Positions 5,594-5,902 of a DNA stretch of 5,902 nucleotides are shown in pieces. The notes below the pieces were generated by a model that did no database searches, had not been told where the DNA came from, and saw nothing but the letters and a program-made list of their open reading frames with translations. The DNA lies in assembly GCA_015490475.1 (NCBI GenBank), contig WFXT01000029.1, positions 1 to 5,902 of the forward strand, written 5' to 3'. Source of the DNA: Bacteroidota bacterium. GTDB taxonomy: Bacteria > Bacteroidota > Bacteroidia > JAADEI01. The position numbers and the translations under genes were made by a program. How positions within the stretch are numbered: position 1 is the stretch's first letter; the number at the start of each line of letters is the position of its first letter.

Positions 5594-5902
5594 TTAAATC
5601 TGATAATAAGGCGCTAGAAATAAATATGTCATGACTCCTGTTATAGTGGCGTATAGCCATATAGGAAAGGTGAATCTGGCGATTTTCCTGTGTTGTTCAA
5701 ATTTTTCTTCAAAAGCAAGCCAGAAAGTCAGGATAGCCAGTGGCAAAGTAATCATTGCTGCTATGATGTGTGTTATGAGCACAAAGTAGTAAATGTATTT
5801 CACGGGTGTGGGTCCTCCAAAAGTGGTAGGGGGCACATTAACGTGGTATATGCTATATAGGACAAAAAAAGCGAGTGTGCAAGCAGCTGCTAAGAGCATA
5901 AA
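5594..5902 (-). CDS. DUF420-family membrane protein (N-terminus beyond window edge)
   Basis: The C-terminal part of a small integral membrane protein of the DUF420 family, related to B. subtilis YozB and Staphylococcus CtaM. CtaM is needed for maturation of a heme A-containing cytochrome oxidase. Visible features are hydrophobic segments near 1-17, 36-62 and 76-97 (counted from the first methionine inside the window), the stretch TTFGG before the second segment, and three histidines typical of the family: H19 (YHVN), H44 (ITHIIAA) and H70 (EQHRKIARFTFPIWLY). The ATG at 5899 gives 101 residues, but the frame is open to the last base and family members are usually longer (about 130-180 residues), so the real start is probably outside. 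The stop lies 3 nt before tgt. A role in respiratory oxidase assembly is inferred from family members only; no oxidase gene is in the window. Confidence 0.82.
   Translation of the reverse strand, partial: FMLLAAACTLAFFVLYSIYHVNVPPTTFGGPTPVKYIYYFVLITHIIAAMITLPLAILTFWLAFEEKFEQHRKIARFTFPIWLYATITGVMTYLFLAPYYQI

Overview
The window is a gene-dense stretch of a bacterial chromosome, A/T-rich in its coding parts (roughly 40% GC by eye). It most resembles Bacteroidota or a close relative. The grounds are the minus-strand pairing of tgt directly followed by an LptF/LptG-type permease, a Tgt whose C-terminal zinc cysteines are absent (as I recall for Bacteroidota Tgt proteins), weak or missing Shine-Dalgarno sequences before most genes, and a DUF420 membrane protein. 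This assignment is inference; no rRNA or other phylogenetic marker is present. No mobile element, CRISPR array, tRNA or rRNA was recognised.

Region 1 (1-2574, plus strand) is the distal end of a SUF iron-sulfur cluster operon: the C-terminal about 300 residues of SufD, then SufS cysteine desulfurase, then SufU. The three genes are translationally coupled, with a 19-nt overlap between sufD and sufS and an ATGA overlap between sufS and sufU. SufS would take sulfur from cysteine, SufU would accept the persulfide through its zinc site, and SufD would act with SufB and SufC (expected just upstream, outside the window) as the assembly scaffold. SufS carries the histidine that swaps a zinc ligand with SufU in the Bacillus subtilis pair, so the two proteins look like true partners.

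Region 2 (2575-3267, plus strand) holds a small cysteine-rich lipoprotein of unknown function, 77 nt after sufU. It is followed immediately by a block of about 90 nt with roughly 70% GC that can fold, ending in a strong Rho-independent terminator. The terminator may close the whole suf-lipoprotein unit, or the block may be a small RNA.

Region 3 (3268-3354) is the gap between convergent transcription units; only one short hairpin was seen.

Region 4 (3355-5902, minus strand) is a tight operon read right to left: a DUF420 membrane protein cut by the window edge, tgt (queuosine tRNA modification), and an LptF/LptG-family permease (lipopolysaccharide export). Gaps are 3 and 7 nt.

I do not see a clearly new biological system. 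The points most worth a second look are the GC-rich foldable block, the cysteine-rich lipoprotein beside the Fe-S operon, and the zinc-less Tgt.
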